A stretch of 29,446 bases of DNA from an uncultured Actinomyces sp. (GTDB lineage: Bacteria; Actinomycetota; Actinomycetes; Actinomycetales; Actinomycetaceae). The stretch lies in assembly GCA_938041695.1 (NCBI GenBank), contig CALISI010000069.1, forward strand, positions 1 to 29,446. The letters run 5' to 3'. Position numbers and translations under genes: made by a program. Below the pieces are notes generated by a model. It did not search any database. It was not told where the DNA came from and saw only the letters and a program-made list of their open reading frames with translations. This document shows, in pieces, positions 8,271-16,223 of the stretch (position 1 is its first letter; each line of letters opens with the position of its first letter).

Positions 8271-9269
8271 TTACTCATGTGATTGTTGTTCGAGAGCGTC
8301 GAACCAGGTTGTGAAGAGACGCATCGCCGTATCTGCAAGGTCATCGATCTCGGAGATTGGTTTGGGGTGTGCTCGGACGCCGATGGCCGTATCGATGTAT
8401 CCCTGGGCAAGCCAGGGAGCATCTGCCAGGTACTTCATCGTGAGATCTTTACGGAGTTGCCCGAGAGGTCGTTGCGAGGTGCCAGGCTTATTGGTTTTGA
8501 GATCGAATGTGCTGGGATCCCCCTCCAACACGGTCTCATAGAGCACTCGAGCGTTTGTTACCCACGATGGTACGTCGTTTGAATCCAAGGGTGGATAGCA
8601 CTCGTCAGTTTCCTCAACGTGGGTTCCAGCGTAGTACTCGAGGTGGACATCGTTGAAGGACAATGGCATCTCCCGTCCGATTACCTGAATCTGTCCGCAC
8701 AGCCAATCGCCGTTAGGAAGCTCTGGTGACTCGACAGTGATTCCGGGCATTCCTGAATCCCCGCGATTGACTTCGAGGTACCACCCGTCTGGGATCGTCA
8801 TATTTCTCAGCGTTTTGCGCAGTACCCGCTCCACCTGGACCTTCAATGCGGAGATAGACTCGACGTCTGACAGTAGAACGCGAGCGTCTGGGAACTCGGA
8901 GAGTACTTCTTTCCAGGTTAGAACGTGAGCAACCTGATCTCGGTGTTCCGCAGCATCATCAGCGTCGAGGAGGAGGAGCATCAGGTAATCGGCGACTTTC
9001 GATTCTCTCTCTAGTTGATCCTCGCTGATGGCGTGGTCAATCTTGGCTTCAATGGCAATGGTCGAGTGTTCGAACTCCAGAAGAATGTCCACGCGCTGAT
9101 CTTCTTCGCACCCTACATCGGTCAGTTCGCCGAGCTTCACGCCCAACAGAGACGAGAAGTAGCGCTCAGTCGCTTGCGGATCGTGGCGGAATTCTGCAGC
9201 CAACGCTCGCGTGAGTTGGGGCTCCGATGTGTAGAGCCCGCTGAACTCGTGATGTGGTGTCGCTTCCAT
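8271..9269 (-). CDS. PD-(D/E)XK nuclease-like protein, 332 aa
   Basis: I do not recognise the full-length family, but the N-terminal 100 residues carry a PD-(D/E)XK signature: Asp61 in RVDILLEF, then E74-A-K76 in IAIEAKI, with Gln85 in the following helix. This D, ExK and Q arrangement is common in restriction-like nucleases and in DUF-type defence proteins. The rest (about 170-332) has a beta-rich middle with NGDWLCGQIQVIG and a C-terminal helical part rich in Leu and Arg, with no clear domain. There are no signal peptide or membrane segments. The ATG at 9269 follows a weak GAGAAAG site. Composition is less GC-rich than the neighbours, and the gene stands alone between two minus- and plus-strand housekeeping units, so horizontal acquisition is likely. 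A role in DNA defence is inference. Confidence 0.7.
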   Translation of the reverse strand: MEATPHHEFSGLYTSEPQLTRALAAEFRHDPQATERYFSSLLGVKLGELTDVGCEEDQRVDILLEFEHSTIAIEAKIDHAISEDQLERESKVADYLMLLLLDADDAAEHRDQVAHVLTWKEVLSEFPDARVLLSDVESISALKVQVERVLRKTLRNMTIPDGWYLEVNRGDSGMPGITVESPELPNGDWLCGQIQVIGREMPLSFNDVHLEYYAGTHVEETDECYPPLDSNDVPSWVTNARVLYETVLEGDPSTFDLKTNKPGTSQRPLGQLRKDLTMKYLADAPWLAQGYIDTAIGVRAHPKPISEIDDLADTAMRLFTTWFDALEQQSHE

Positions 9270-9464
9270 ATGTTGAGGACTTTCTCGTGGTGGGCGGGGA
9301 GCGAGATCCCTGATGGCGGCTATCCGGCCGTAGCTCTCACCCCTTTGTGGCTTGACAGTCTTTCACTCTACATGCTTTTGAGGAAATAAGTGGTTTGACA
9401 GATTGGTCTGCTGTGTTGAAACCGATGAGGGTCCCGCAGTGGCAAGTGCGCCCACAAGGCGCAA

Positions 9465-9502
9465 CCCCGGCCTCGTCCCTGAGAAGAGAAGCGAAGCCGG
9501 GG
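9465..9502 (-). terminator. Possible terminator of the NmrA/SDR gene
   Basis: CCCCGGC at 9465-9471 and GCCGGGG at 9496-9502 can pair in a 7-bp stem with a 24-base loop, just after the stop of the minus-strand oxidoreductase gene. The left arm lies in a copy of the recurrent 12-mer CCCCGGCCTCGT. Confidence 0.4.
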
Positions 9503-9527
9503 GCAACAAAGCCAAAAACCGCGACGG

Positions 9528-10436
9528 TCAGCGGTTCGATGCGAGCGCCGCCCGGGCGACCTCCTCGAAGGTGAGCGGATCGCGGCCCGTCACGTCGCGC
9601 ACGGTCGTGGAGACGACGTCCATCTCGCCGCGCGCGATCGACGTGTAGGTCGACACCCACGAGTCGTACTCCCACTGGGCGGCCGGCCACTTCTTGCGAG
9701 ACTCGTACGCCTCCTCGACGGTTTCGCGCACGTAGGTGACGGGCCGGCCCCACACGCGGGTGAGGATCGCGGTGATCTCGTCGAGGGTGAGGGCCTCGGG
9801 GCCCGTCACGTCGAGAGTCTGATTCTCGTAACGCCCCGGATCCGCCAAGACCCCGGCGGCCACGCGCCCCGCGTCCTCGCGCGCAACCACGCCCACGCGC
9901 CCGTCGCCCGCGGGTCCGAGGATGCGGCCCTCCTCGTCCGGCAGCGCCACGAAAAAGTCCGCGTAGAAGTTATCGCGCAAGAACGTGTACGTCATGCCCG
10001 ACGCCTTGATGTGCTCCTCCGTGTGGAAGTGCGTGCGCGCCAGCGTAAACGTCGAGTCGGGCGCCGCGTTCATGAACGACAAGTACACGATATGACGCAC
10101 ACCGGAGGCGGCCGCCGCGTCGACAAAAGCGAGGTGCTTGTCCAGGCGGTCCTCGCTCTCGGGCGCGGACACCATGAAGAGGATGTCAACACCTTCCAGT
10201 GCGCCGCGCGTCGTGAGTGTGTCCTCGTACGAGCACTTCACCGCGACGGCACCCGGCAGCTCGGGCGCTCGCGACGGCGTGTTCGCGAGCAGGCGCAGGG
10301 GCAGGCCGCGCTCGGACACGAGTCGGGCGGTGGTACCTCCGACGTTCCCGGATGCGCCGGTAACCGCCAGGGACGGGAGGGACGAGGCCTGGGCCGGCTC
10401 GTTCGTGCGGGCTTCAGGAGTGGGGGTGTCAGTCAT
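9528..10436 (-). CDS. NAD(P)-binding NmrA/atypical SDR family oxidoreductase
   Basis: This 302-residue soluble protein has a Rossmann fold with the N-terminal dinucleotide site TGASGNVG (26-33), followed by LRLLANTPSRAPEL at the end of strand 2. These features match the NmrA/quinone-oxidoreductase-2-like group of atypical short-chain dehydrogenases. HIVYLSFMNAAPDS occupies the catalytic-strand position but lacks a clear YxxxK pair, so it may be a redox sensor or a quinone reductase rather than an alcohol dehydrogenase. The C-terminal half, with LDVTGPEALTLDEIAAIL-like sequence, is the substrate-binding lobe. The start at 10436 is set by this domain's beginning; the open frame upstream runs into non-coding repeats. 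It is monocistronic. Confidence 0.85.
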   Translation of the reverse strand: MTDTPTPEARTNEPAQASSLPSLAVTGASGNVGGTTARLVSERGLPLRLLANTPSRAPELPGAVAVKCSYEDTLTTRGALEGVDILFMVSAPESEDRLDKHLAFVDAAAASGVRHIVYLSFMNAAPDSTFTLARTHFHTEEHIKASGMTYTFLRDNFYADFFVALPDEEGRILGPAGDGRVGVVAREDAGRVAAGVLADPGRYENQTLDVTGPEALTLDEITAILTRVWGRPVTYVRETVEEAYESRKKWPAAQWEYDSWVSTYTSIARGEMDVVSTTVRDVTGRDPLTFEEVARAALASNR

Positions 10437-10557
10437 GTGGCCAGTGTGCCACCGGCGTTGTGGCATGTGCGCACGCCACGCAAGGTTTGTGCTGTGGGTG
10501 TAGCGCCTGGCGGGGTGATCCCGGGGGCAACTCTGTTGGGACATTGATGAGAGTTCG

Positions 10558-10720
10558 TGAAACCGGCAGCGCCTTTGTGGGCGGTTGGGGAGGGGTGTCT
10601 GAAACCGGTGACGCCTTTGCGGGTGAAAAATGGCCTGGAAGCGCTCTTTTTCTGCGAGCAAAGGTGTCAGTGGTTTCATCTCGCGGTAGTGATCCGCGAG
10701 CATTGATGTCGTCGGTTTCA
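10558..10720. repeat. Mirror repeat array, family A (2 direct + 2 inverted copies, 42-bp spacing)
   Basis: A roughly 20-bp motif beginning GAAACCGGTGACGCC occurs directly from 10559 and 10601, and inverted ending at 10677 and 10719. Start-to-start spacing is 42 bp in both halves. Copies 1-3 are similar, and copy 4 matches at about 14 of 20 positions. The two halves can pair as a long interrupted hairpin. The island 10437-11129 has no credible gene; open frames across it have the repeats in them and no ribosome sites. Confidence 0.7.
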
Positions 10721-10766
10721 GGCAAGGCGGTCGGCAGGTGTTGTGAGGCGGCTGTGGCCCCATCGG

Positions 10767-10928
10767 CGCGAAAAAATTCGCCCAGCAGGAGTGGATTCTG
10801 GGCCAAACCGCGAAAAAATTCGCCCAGCAGGCGAAAAAAGGCCGATTTTGGGGTGTTTTGTGTGCGCTGGGCGAACTTTTTCGCGCGTGGGCGCTGATGG
10901 AGGCGAGCAGGGCGAATTTTGTCGCGCA
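10767..10928. repeat. Mirror repeat array, family B (2 direct + 2 inverted copies, 41-42 bp spacing)
   Basis: A 23-bp motif containing GCGAAAAAATTCGCCCAGC starts at 10767 and 10809 (identical copies, 42 bp apart). It recurs inverted at 10865-10887 and 10905-10928, 41 bp apart. A shortened copy, GCGAAAAAAGG, follows the second. The A-tract core inside GCGA and TCGC is itself palindromic. It lies immediately after family A, about 200 bases before the next operon. Confidence 0.75.
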
Positions 10929-11129
10929 TGTGGCGCCTAGACGCGGATGAGGAGTTCTGGCTGCGGTGCCCGTGGGTGGCGGCAGGGCCTGGCCGGGTCC
11001 TCCGGCGCCCGAAACACTAGCGGCGCCACACAGCAATACTCCCAAAAGTCATATGAGAAATATGAGAGCTTCATAGGTTCTTCACAGGGTCGCGTGGGGA
11101 AATTGGTGCATCGACAAAAGGAGATCCCA

Positions 11130-11672
11130 ATGACCGCCCTGATCCTGATCGCCATTGACCTGGTTGCCATGGCCGCCCTCGTGTTCGGCCTCTACTTCCC
11201 ACGGCACCGCCGTGCCGACCTGGTCGCAGCCTTCCTCGGTGTGAACGTCGGCGTCCTCGCCGTCACGATCATTCTCGCGAACTCGACCGTGAGCGCGGGC
11301 CTTGGCCTCGGCCTCTTCGGTGTTCTCTCGATCATCCGACTGCGTTCGGATCAGATCTCGCAGACGGAGATCGCCTACTACTTCGCGTCGCTGGCCCTCG
11401 GCCTGCTGACGGGCATGTCTTCGGCGGTGACCCCGCTGCTCGGTGGCCTCATTGCCCTGATCCTCGTGGCTCTGGCCTTCGGGGACTCGAAGCTGGTCTT
11501 CGGCCGCTACACCTCGCAGACCGTCCAGCTGGATCGCGCGATCGCTGACCCCGCCGAGCTGAAGGCCGCCCTGGAGCAGCGCCTCGGCGCGTCCGTCGCG
11601 TCGGTGAATGTCGTCAAGCTCGACCTCGTGAACGACCTGACTCTCGTGGACGTTCGCTCGAAGGTCGCCTGA
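11130..11672 (+). CDS. DUF4956 domain-containing membrane protein
   Basis: The 180-residue protein has about four transmembrane segments in the first 120 residues: one at the N-terminus, one around LGVNVGVLAVTIILA, and two around LALGLLTGM and GGLIALILVALAF. The loop GLGLFGVLSIIRLRSDQISQ, with its Arg-Leu-Arg pair, is the signature part of DUF4956. The cytoplasmic C-terminus is a small alpha/beta domain. The ATG at 11130 follows AAAAGGAGA. Function is unknown; DUF4956 genes are regularly found next to VTC-domain genes, as here, so the two products probably work together at the membrane. It is the first gene of a three-gene unit. Confidence 0.85.
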   Translation: MTALILIAIDLVAMAALVFGLYFPRHRRADLVAAFLGVNVGVLAVTIILANSTVSAGLGLGLFGVLSIIRLRSDQISQTEIAYYFASLALGLLTGMSSAVTPLLGGLIALILVALAFGDSKLVFGRYTSQTVQLDRAIADPAELKAALEQRLGASVASVNVVKLDLVNDLTLVDVRSKVA

Positions 11673-11755
11673 CCCGCCGGCCTGAAACGCCGGCCTCGCC
11701 GACCCGCCAGCAGACACCGCCACCCAGCAGCCAACCTCTACGAAGGACACGACTC

Positions 11756-12577
11756 ATGAACGCCACCCTGAACTCGATTCTCGCCGACCTCGACGCGATC
11801 GGCCTCGATGAACTGAATAAGCGCGCGGCGATGCTGACCCGAGTGGACCGCAAGTACGCGCTGGACGCGGCCACGGCCTCGGCGATTCTGAGCCGCCTCC
11901 CTGAGGATACGAAGGTCCTGCAGATCGACGGCCAGGTGTCCCAGGGCTACGCGTCCACCTACTACGACACGCCCGACATGGATTCGTACCTGCTGACCGC
12001 GCTCAAGCGCCGCCGCCGCTTCAAGGTCCGCACCCGCTCCTACCTCTCGTCCGGCGCGTCCTTCCTAGAGGTGAAGACCCGCGGCCCGCGCGGCGTGACC
12101 GTCAAGAAGCGGATGCCGATCTCTTGGGACGAGGCCGGGGCTCCTCTCGCGGGTGAGCGCCGCACGTGGGTGGCTGGCAAGGTCGAGAAGACGGGGTACG
12201 GTCACCTGGTGCCTGCCCTTGAGCCGGTGCTGACCGGATCGTACGAGCGAAACACTCTGCTCCTGCCCGGTGGCGTGGGACGCGCGACGGTGGACACCGA
12301 CTTGAAGTGGCGCTCGCTGCGCACGGACGGCACCGAGGTTGCCCGCCCCGACCTGGTCATCATCGAAACGAAGTCGGGCGCGACCCCTTCGATCGTCGAC
12401 CACCTCCTGTGGGAGGGCGGAGTGCGACCCGTGACAATCTCCAAGTACGGGACCGCGATGGCCGCCATGCACCACCTGCCCGCGAACAAGTGGCACCGCA
12501 CGCTGGACCGGTACTTTCACGAATACGTGGAGGTCCCCGAGCTGAGCCGCGAGGCGCCCCTCGCGATGGTGGCCTGA
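11756..12577 (+). CDS. VTC domain-containing protein (polyphosphate polymerase-like)
   Basis: The 273-residue protein has the VTC/CYTH triphosphate-tunnel fold known from the yeast vacuolar polyphosphate polymerase. Visible tunnel motifs are RVDRKYAL (29-36), YASTYYDTPD, the basic run RRRRFKVRTRSY, SFLEVKTRGPRGVTVKKR, ATVDTDLKW, VIIETKS and SKYGTAM. These supply the alternating Lys/Arg and Glu residues that line the tunnel and bind metal. It has no membrane segment; the DUF4956 partner may anchor it. Start at 11756, after GAAGGA. Bacterial members of this arrangement have not, to my knowledge, been shown to make polyphosphate, so the activity is inferred from fold only. Confidence 0.87.
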   Translation: MNATLNSILADLDAIGLDELNKRAAMLTRVDRKYALDAATASAILSRLPEDTKVLQIDGQVSQGYASTYYDTPDMDSYLLTALKRRRRFKVRTRSYLSSGASFLEVKTRGPRGVTVKKRMPISWDEAGAPLAGERRTWVAGKVEKTGYGHLVPALEPVLTGSYERNTLLLPGGVGRATVDTDLKWRSLRTDGTEVARPDLVIIETKSGATPSIVDHLLWEGGVRPVTISKYGTAMAAMHHLPANKWHRTLDRYFHEYVEVPELSREAPLAMVA

Positions 12578-12774
12578 CGGGCGTCATGCAGATGGCCATC
12601 GGGCTGCTGGCTGTCAAGCAGGCGGACACCACGCGCAGGCGACCACCATGCGCGGACGACGCCACGCCGCCCCTCCGGTTTTGCCACATCGGCCCTCACG
12701 GTTTCGAACGCGCGCAAAACGCAAGCGCCAAGCATATGAAACATAAGCCTAAATTGCATGAAAGAGATGAATCA

Positions 12775-14721
12775 ATGAAAGCCCTGAAGAAGATCATGAC
12801 CCCCGCCCGGACGATCGGCGCGATCGCCCTCGTCGGAACGCTGGCGCTGGGCGCCTGCGGTGCCTCGGGCGTCACCTCCTCCGGCTCCACCGCGACGAGC
12901 GCGACCGCTGTCGTCGCGGCCTCCGGAACCAACGGCGACACGACTGCGCCGCCCACCGCGGCCGATGCCCTGGCCTCGAACGCGAAGGCCTCCTACGTGA
13001 AGGACGGCGACTGGAAGGCCTCGGACGCTGTCGACGTGACGCTGAGCGGAATGACCGCGACCTCCTCGTCCGACGCCGTGAGCGTGAGCGACGGCGTGCT
13101 GACCATCTCCAAGGCCGGCGTCTACAAGCTCAGCGGATCCTTCACTGGCAAGGTCGTCGTGGCCGCAGGAGCTGAGGACCAGGTCGTCCTGATCCTCGAC
13201 AATGCGACCATCACCTCGCCTGCGGGCGCCGCGATCGAGGCGACCAGCGGCGACGACCTCGTCCTGTCCCTCGAGGGCACCTCGACGATCACCGACGGCA
13301 CCTACACCGGCACCGAGGACGCGAACGCCGCGATCTACGCCGACATGGACCTGACGATCACCGGCTCGGGCACCCTCAACGTCACCTCCGGCGCCTCGGA
13401 CGCGATCACCTCCAAGGACGACCTGTACGTCCTGAGCGGCACGATCAACGCCACCGCCTCGGATGATGGCCTGCGCGGTAAGGACTCCCTGACGATTGCC
13501 GGCGGCACCGTCACCGTGAACTCCGGCGGCGACGCCCTCAAGTCCGACCAGGACAACGACAAAACCAAGGGCTACGTGTCCATCGTGGACGGCACCGTCA
13601 CCCTGACCTCGGGCGGCGACGGCATCGACGCGTACACCGACGCGATCATCACCGGCGGCACCCTGTCGATCACCTCGGGCGGCGGCGCCTCGGCCGGCAA
13701 GCCCTCCACGGGCTCGGCCAAGGGCATCAAGGCGCAGACCTACATCATCGTCGACGGCGGAGTGACCACCATCGACGCCGGGGATGACGCCATCCACTCC
13801 AATGGCGCCCTGCGCCTGAGCTCCGGCACGATCAGCGCTGCCTCCGGCGACGATGGCGTGCACACCGAGGTTGCGGCCGTCCTGGACGGCGCAACCGTGA
13901 CCGTCACGCAGTCGAACGAGGCCCTCGAGGGCGGCCTCATCACGATCTCCGACGGCACCGTTGACCTGACCTCGAGCGACGATGGCATCAACGCCTCGGG
14001 TTCGATCACGGTCGAGGCCGGCCTGGCCGCTGTCGCCGAGTCCAGCTCGGATTCGACCACCACCGATACCACCACGACCACCCAGCAGATGGGCCCCGGA
14101 GGCATGGCTGACGGCGGCGGCTCGATGGAGGACACCGGCGAGCAGCTCACCATCACCGGTGGAACCGTGACCGTCAACGCGAACGGCGACGGCCTCGATT
14201 CCAACGGCTCGCTGACCATCAGCGGCGGAACGACGACCGTCTACGGCCCGGCGTCCGGCGCGAACGGTGCCCTGGACAGCAACGGCGCCATGAGCATCAC
14301 GGGCGGCACGGTTATCGCCTTCGCCACCAACGAGATGGTGGAGACCCCGACCACGACCGACGGCCAGGGCTGGGTCTCCGCCTCGGCGACCGGCTCCGCT
14401 GGATCCACGGTGACGATCACCGACTCCTCCGGCTCCGTCCTGGGCACCTACACCTCGCTGAAGGCCTTCGGTAACGTCATCTACTCGACCTCCGGCATGA
14501 CCAACGGCTCCACCTACACGGTGAGCGTCGACGGCACTGCCACAGAGGCGACCGCCGGCCAGGGCGGCGGCATGGGGATGGGCCCCGGTGGCCAGGGCGG
14601 ACAGCCCCCGGTCAGCGGTCCGGGACAGGGTGGCCAGCCGCCGACTGGCGGTCAGCCCCCGGCGGGCGGTCCGGGTCAGGGCGGTCAGCCCCGGCCGCTC
14701 CCCAGGGCTGAGGCTTCCTGA
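12775..14721 (+). CDS. Secreted carbohydrate-binding domain-containing lipoprotein
   Basis: This 648-residue surface lipoprotein has a signal peptide with lipobox LGAC (25-28, Cys28). After a Ala/Ser/Thr linker, residues about 75-560 form a repetitive beta-solenoid-like region. Short repeats alternate GGTVTVN-type strands with DDGI/DDGL/GDALKSD turns (for example SDDGINASGS, GDGLDSNGS, SGGDGIDAY). This matches the domain often named carbohydrate-binding in bacteria carrying VTC/DUF4956 genes. The Asp-rich turns could bind calcium. The last 70 residues are Gly/Gln/Pro-rich repeats (GGQPP units), followed by PRPLPRAEAS, an ending unlike the repeat. One extra C in the CCCC run near 14690 would instead give an ending QPPAAPQG. 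Start at 12775 after AAGAGA. It follows the VTC gene by 197 bases. Confidence 0.85.
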   Translation: MKALKKIMTPARTIGAIALVGTLALGACGASGVTSSGSTATSATAVVAASGTNGDTTAPPTAADALASNAKASYVKDGDWKASDAVDVTLSGMTATSSSDAVSVSDGVLTISKAGVYKLSGSFTGKVVVAAGAEDQVVLILDNATITSPAGAAIEATSGDDLVLSLEGTSTITDGTYTGTEDANAAIYADMDLTITGSGTLNVTSGASDAITSKDDLYVLSGTINATASDDGLRGKDSLTIAGGTVTVNSGGDALKSDQDNDKTKGYVSIVDGTVTLTSGGDGIDAYTDAIITGGTLSITSGGGASAGKPSTGSAKGIKAQTYIIVDGGVTTIDAGDDAIHSNGALRLSSGTISAASGDDGVHTEVAAVLDGATVTVTQSNEALEGGLITISDGTVDLTSSDDGINASGSITVEAGLAAVAESSSDSTTTDTTTTTQQMGPGGMADGGGSMEDTGEQLTITGGTVTVNANGDGLDSNGSLTISGGTTTVYGPASGANGALDSNGAMSITGGTVIAFATNEMVETPTTTDGQGWVSASATGSAGSTVTITDSSGSVLGTYTSLKAFGNVIYSTSGMTNGSTYTVSVDGTATEATAGQGGGMGMGPGGQGGQPPVSGPGQGGQPPTGGQPPAGGPGQGGQPRPLPRAEAS

Positions 14722-14724
14722 ATA

Positions 14725-14760
14725 GTGCGCCCCGCGTGATTGTCGACACGCGGGGCGCAC
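14725..14760 (+). terminator. Hairpin terminator after the carbohydrate-binding lipoprotein
   Basis: A perfect 14-bp GC-rich stem (14725-14738 with 14747-14760) and an 8-base loop lie directly after the stop at 14721. It ends the DUF4956-VTC-lipoprotein unit. Confidence 0.85.
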
Positions 14761-14866
14761 GCCTATACCTGCGCTTACTCTTCCTCGCCGAGGCCTCGGC
14801 CGGTATCTCACGCCCGCACCCTCGCTCACCACCCCCGGGATCAGCGCAACTAAACTGGAACAGGAG

Positions 14867-14886
14867 GACGAGGCCCCGGCCTCGTC
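14867..14886. repeat. Palindromic copy of the recurrent GAGGCC element
   Basis: A perfect inverted repeat of two 9-base arms (GACGAGGCC and its complement) with a 2-base centre lies between the lipoprotein gene and the RidA gene, just ahead of the RidA ribosome site. It contains the recurrent 12-mer CCCCGGCCTCGT. Confidence 0.6.
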
Positions 14887-14908
14887 AATAAGAACGAAAG
14901 GACCTCAC

Positions 14909-15364
14909 ATGCTCCCCTCCGAGAAGCTCGCCGAACTCGGCCTCGAACTGCCCGCCGTCGCCACCCCCGTCGCCGCGTACGTGCCGGCCGTCATCGACCG
15001 TGGCGTCGTGCGTACCTCCGGCCAGATCCCCGTCGTGAACGGCGAGCCCGTGTGCATCGGCGCGGTCGGCGAGGACGGCGCGGACCCCGAGGACGCCAAG
15101 GACGCCGCACGCGTGTGCGCCCTCAACGCCCTGGCCGCAGCCGCCGCAGCAGCGGGCGGCATCGACAACCTCGCGGGCGTCGTGAAGGTCGTGGGATTCG
15201 TGTCCTCGCGCCCCGACTTCTACGGCCAGGCCGACGTCATCAACGGCGCCTCCGAGCTGTTCGGCGAGATCTTCGGCAGCCAGCACGCGCGCAGCGCCGT
15301 CGGCGTCGCCGCGCTGCCCCTCAACGTGAGCGTCGAGGTCGAGGCTGAGTTCCTCATCAAGTGA
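14909..15364 (+). CDS. RidA family protein (reactive intermediate/imine deaminase-like)
   Basis: This 151-residue cytoplasmic protein belongs to the YjgF/YER057c/UK114 family, which hydrolyses reactive enamine/imine intermediates made by PLP enzymes. It shows VVRTSGQIPV early, a central alanine-rich helix, and the signature ARSAVGVAALPLNVSVEVEA. Arg128 corresponds to the carboxylate-binding Arg105 of E. coli RidA, and Glu143 to Glu120, so the deaminase site looks intact. It is about 20 residues longer than classical RidA, with an N-terminal MLPSEKLAELGLELP segment common in an actinobacterial subgroup. The start at 14909 follows GAAAGG. It is probably a single-gene unit. Confidence 0.88.
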   Translation: MLPSEKLAELGLELPAVATPVAAYVPAVIDRGVVRTSGQIPVVNGEPVCIGAVGEDGADPEDAKDAARVCALNALAAAAAAAGGIDNLAGVVKVVGFVSSRPDFYGQADVINGASELFGEIFGSQHARSAVGVAALPLNVSVEVEAEFLIK

Positions 15365-15446
15365 ACGCGCGGGCGCGGCTGAGGCGTGCCTACACTGGGT
15401 GAGGTATGCCGAAATGGCCTTTCGGGCCGACAGATAAGGAAAAGAC

Positions 15447-16043
15447 ATGACTGACCGTCAGATGTTCAAGCTGGTCGACGCCAACACCGTCCCCTCCGAG
15501 GACGGCAGCTGCGGGTGCGGCTGCGGCGGCGAGGGTAAGAAGGAGCGCGCTGCCGCTGAGCAGGCTCCGGCTCCCGCCGAGCAGGCTCCTGACCAGCGTG
15601 GTGGAGGCTGCGGCTGCGGTGGACAGGGCCACGGCCATGGCGGTGGCCACGGGCATGGCGCGCAGGCCGCCGAAGCCCCCGCCGAGCGCCCCCACGAGAT
15701 GGCTGCCGAGCCCATGACCTCCACCGCTGGCGGCTGCGGCTGCGGCGGACACGGAGGAGGCCACGGGCATGCTCACGGCAAGGCCCACGCGGCTGGTGCC
15801 GGTGTCATCCACCGTCCCGGCGCGGACGAGCTGGTCATCCACTCGATTCCCCGCGTCGTACGCCACGCGGTCCTTTTCGCCGCGGTCGACAACCTGCCCG
15901 TCGGCGAGAACATCCAGATCTGCGCGCCCCACCAGCCCGAGCCGCTGTTTGCGCACCTTCAGGACTCCGAGCAGCACTACCGCGTCGAGACCCTCGAGGC
16001 CGGTCCCGTGGATTGGCGCTACCGCATCACGCGTCTCGGCTGA
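15447..16043 (+). CDS. DUF2249 domain protein with Cys/His-rich metal-binding N-terminus
   Basis: The 198-residue soluble protein is in two parts. Residues 1-120 are low-complexity and metal-binding in appearance: CGCGCGG (Cys22, 24, 26), CGCGG (55, 57) followed by GHGHGGGHGHG (His62, 64, 68, 70), and a second CGCGGHGGGHGHAHG block (Cys97, 99; His102-110), joined by Ala/Glu/Pro linkers. Residues about 128-198 are a DUF2249 domain (ELVIHSIPRVVRHAVLF, then EPLFAHLQ). DUF2249 is found with hemerythrin and nitrogen-oxide or redox proteins, but its biochemical role is not settled. The Cys-x-Cys and His-x-His pairs suggest binding of copper, zinc or nickel. Start at 15447, after AAGGAAAAG. No metal transporter is adjacent. 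Confidence 0.82.
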   Translation: MTDRQMFKLVDANTVPSEDGSCGCGCGGEGKKERAAAEQAPAPAEQAPDQRGGGCGCGGQGHGHGGGHGHGAQAAEAPAERPHEMAAEPMTSTAGGCGCGGHGGGHGHAHGKAHAAGAGVIHRPGADELVIHSIPRVVRHAVLFAAVDNLPVGENIQICAPHQPEPLFAHLQDSEQHYRVETLEAGPVDWRYRITRLG

Positions 16044-16058
16044 TCGCCCTCCCCTCAA

Positions 16059-16106
16059 CGAGGCCGTGGCCCACTCCCGCTTCCCCGCGGGCCGGCCACG
16101 GCCTCG
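16059..16106. terminator. Long-arm hairpin after the DUF2249 gene
   Basis: A perfect 13-bp stem (16059-16071 with 16094-16106) and a 22-base loop follow the DUF2249 stop by 15 bases. Both arms are copies of the recurrent CGAGGCCGTGGCC element also found at 3888-3901 and 25208-25220. No U-run follows. Confidence 0.6.
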
Positions 16107-16223
16107 CCGAATGTGCGCAAACGCGGCGTCCCAATGCCTCGTGCACGCTGACATGCGCGAATGTGCTCCCGTTCGGGTGTCCATTCGCGTGCCTGGGAGC
16201 GCCCGAGCCGGTACCGTTGATGC

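Noticed and set aside
10767..10928. Simple rho-independent terminators
   Set aside because: The A/T-rich cores look terminator-like, but there are four copies in two orientations at fixed spacing, more than the single minus-strand gene would need.
10429..10929. Frames across the 10.5-10.9 kb island
   Set aside because: Their amino-acid repeats are translations of the DNA repeats in several frames, without ribosome sites.
12772..14832. 686-residue minus-strand frame opposite the carbohydrate-binding lipoprotein
   Set aside because: The plus strand has a signal peptide, lipobox and repeats; the antisense frame is a by-product of third-position GC bias.
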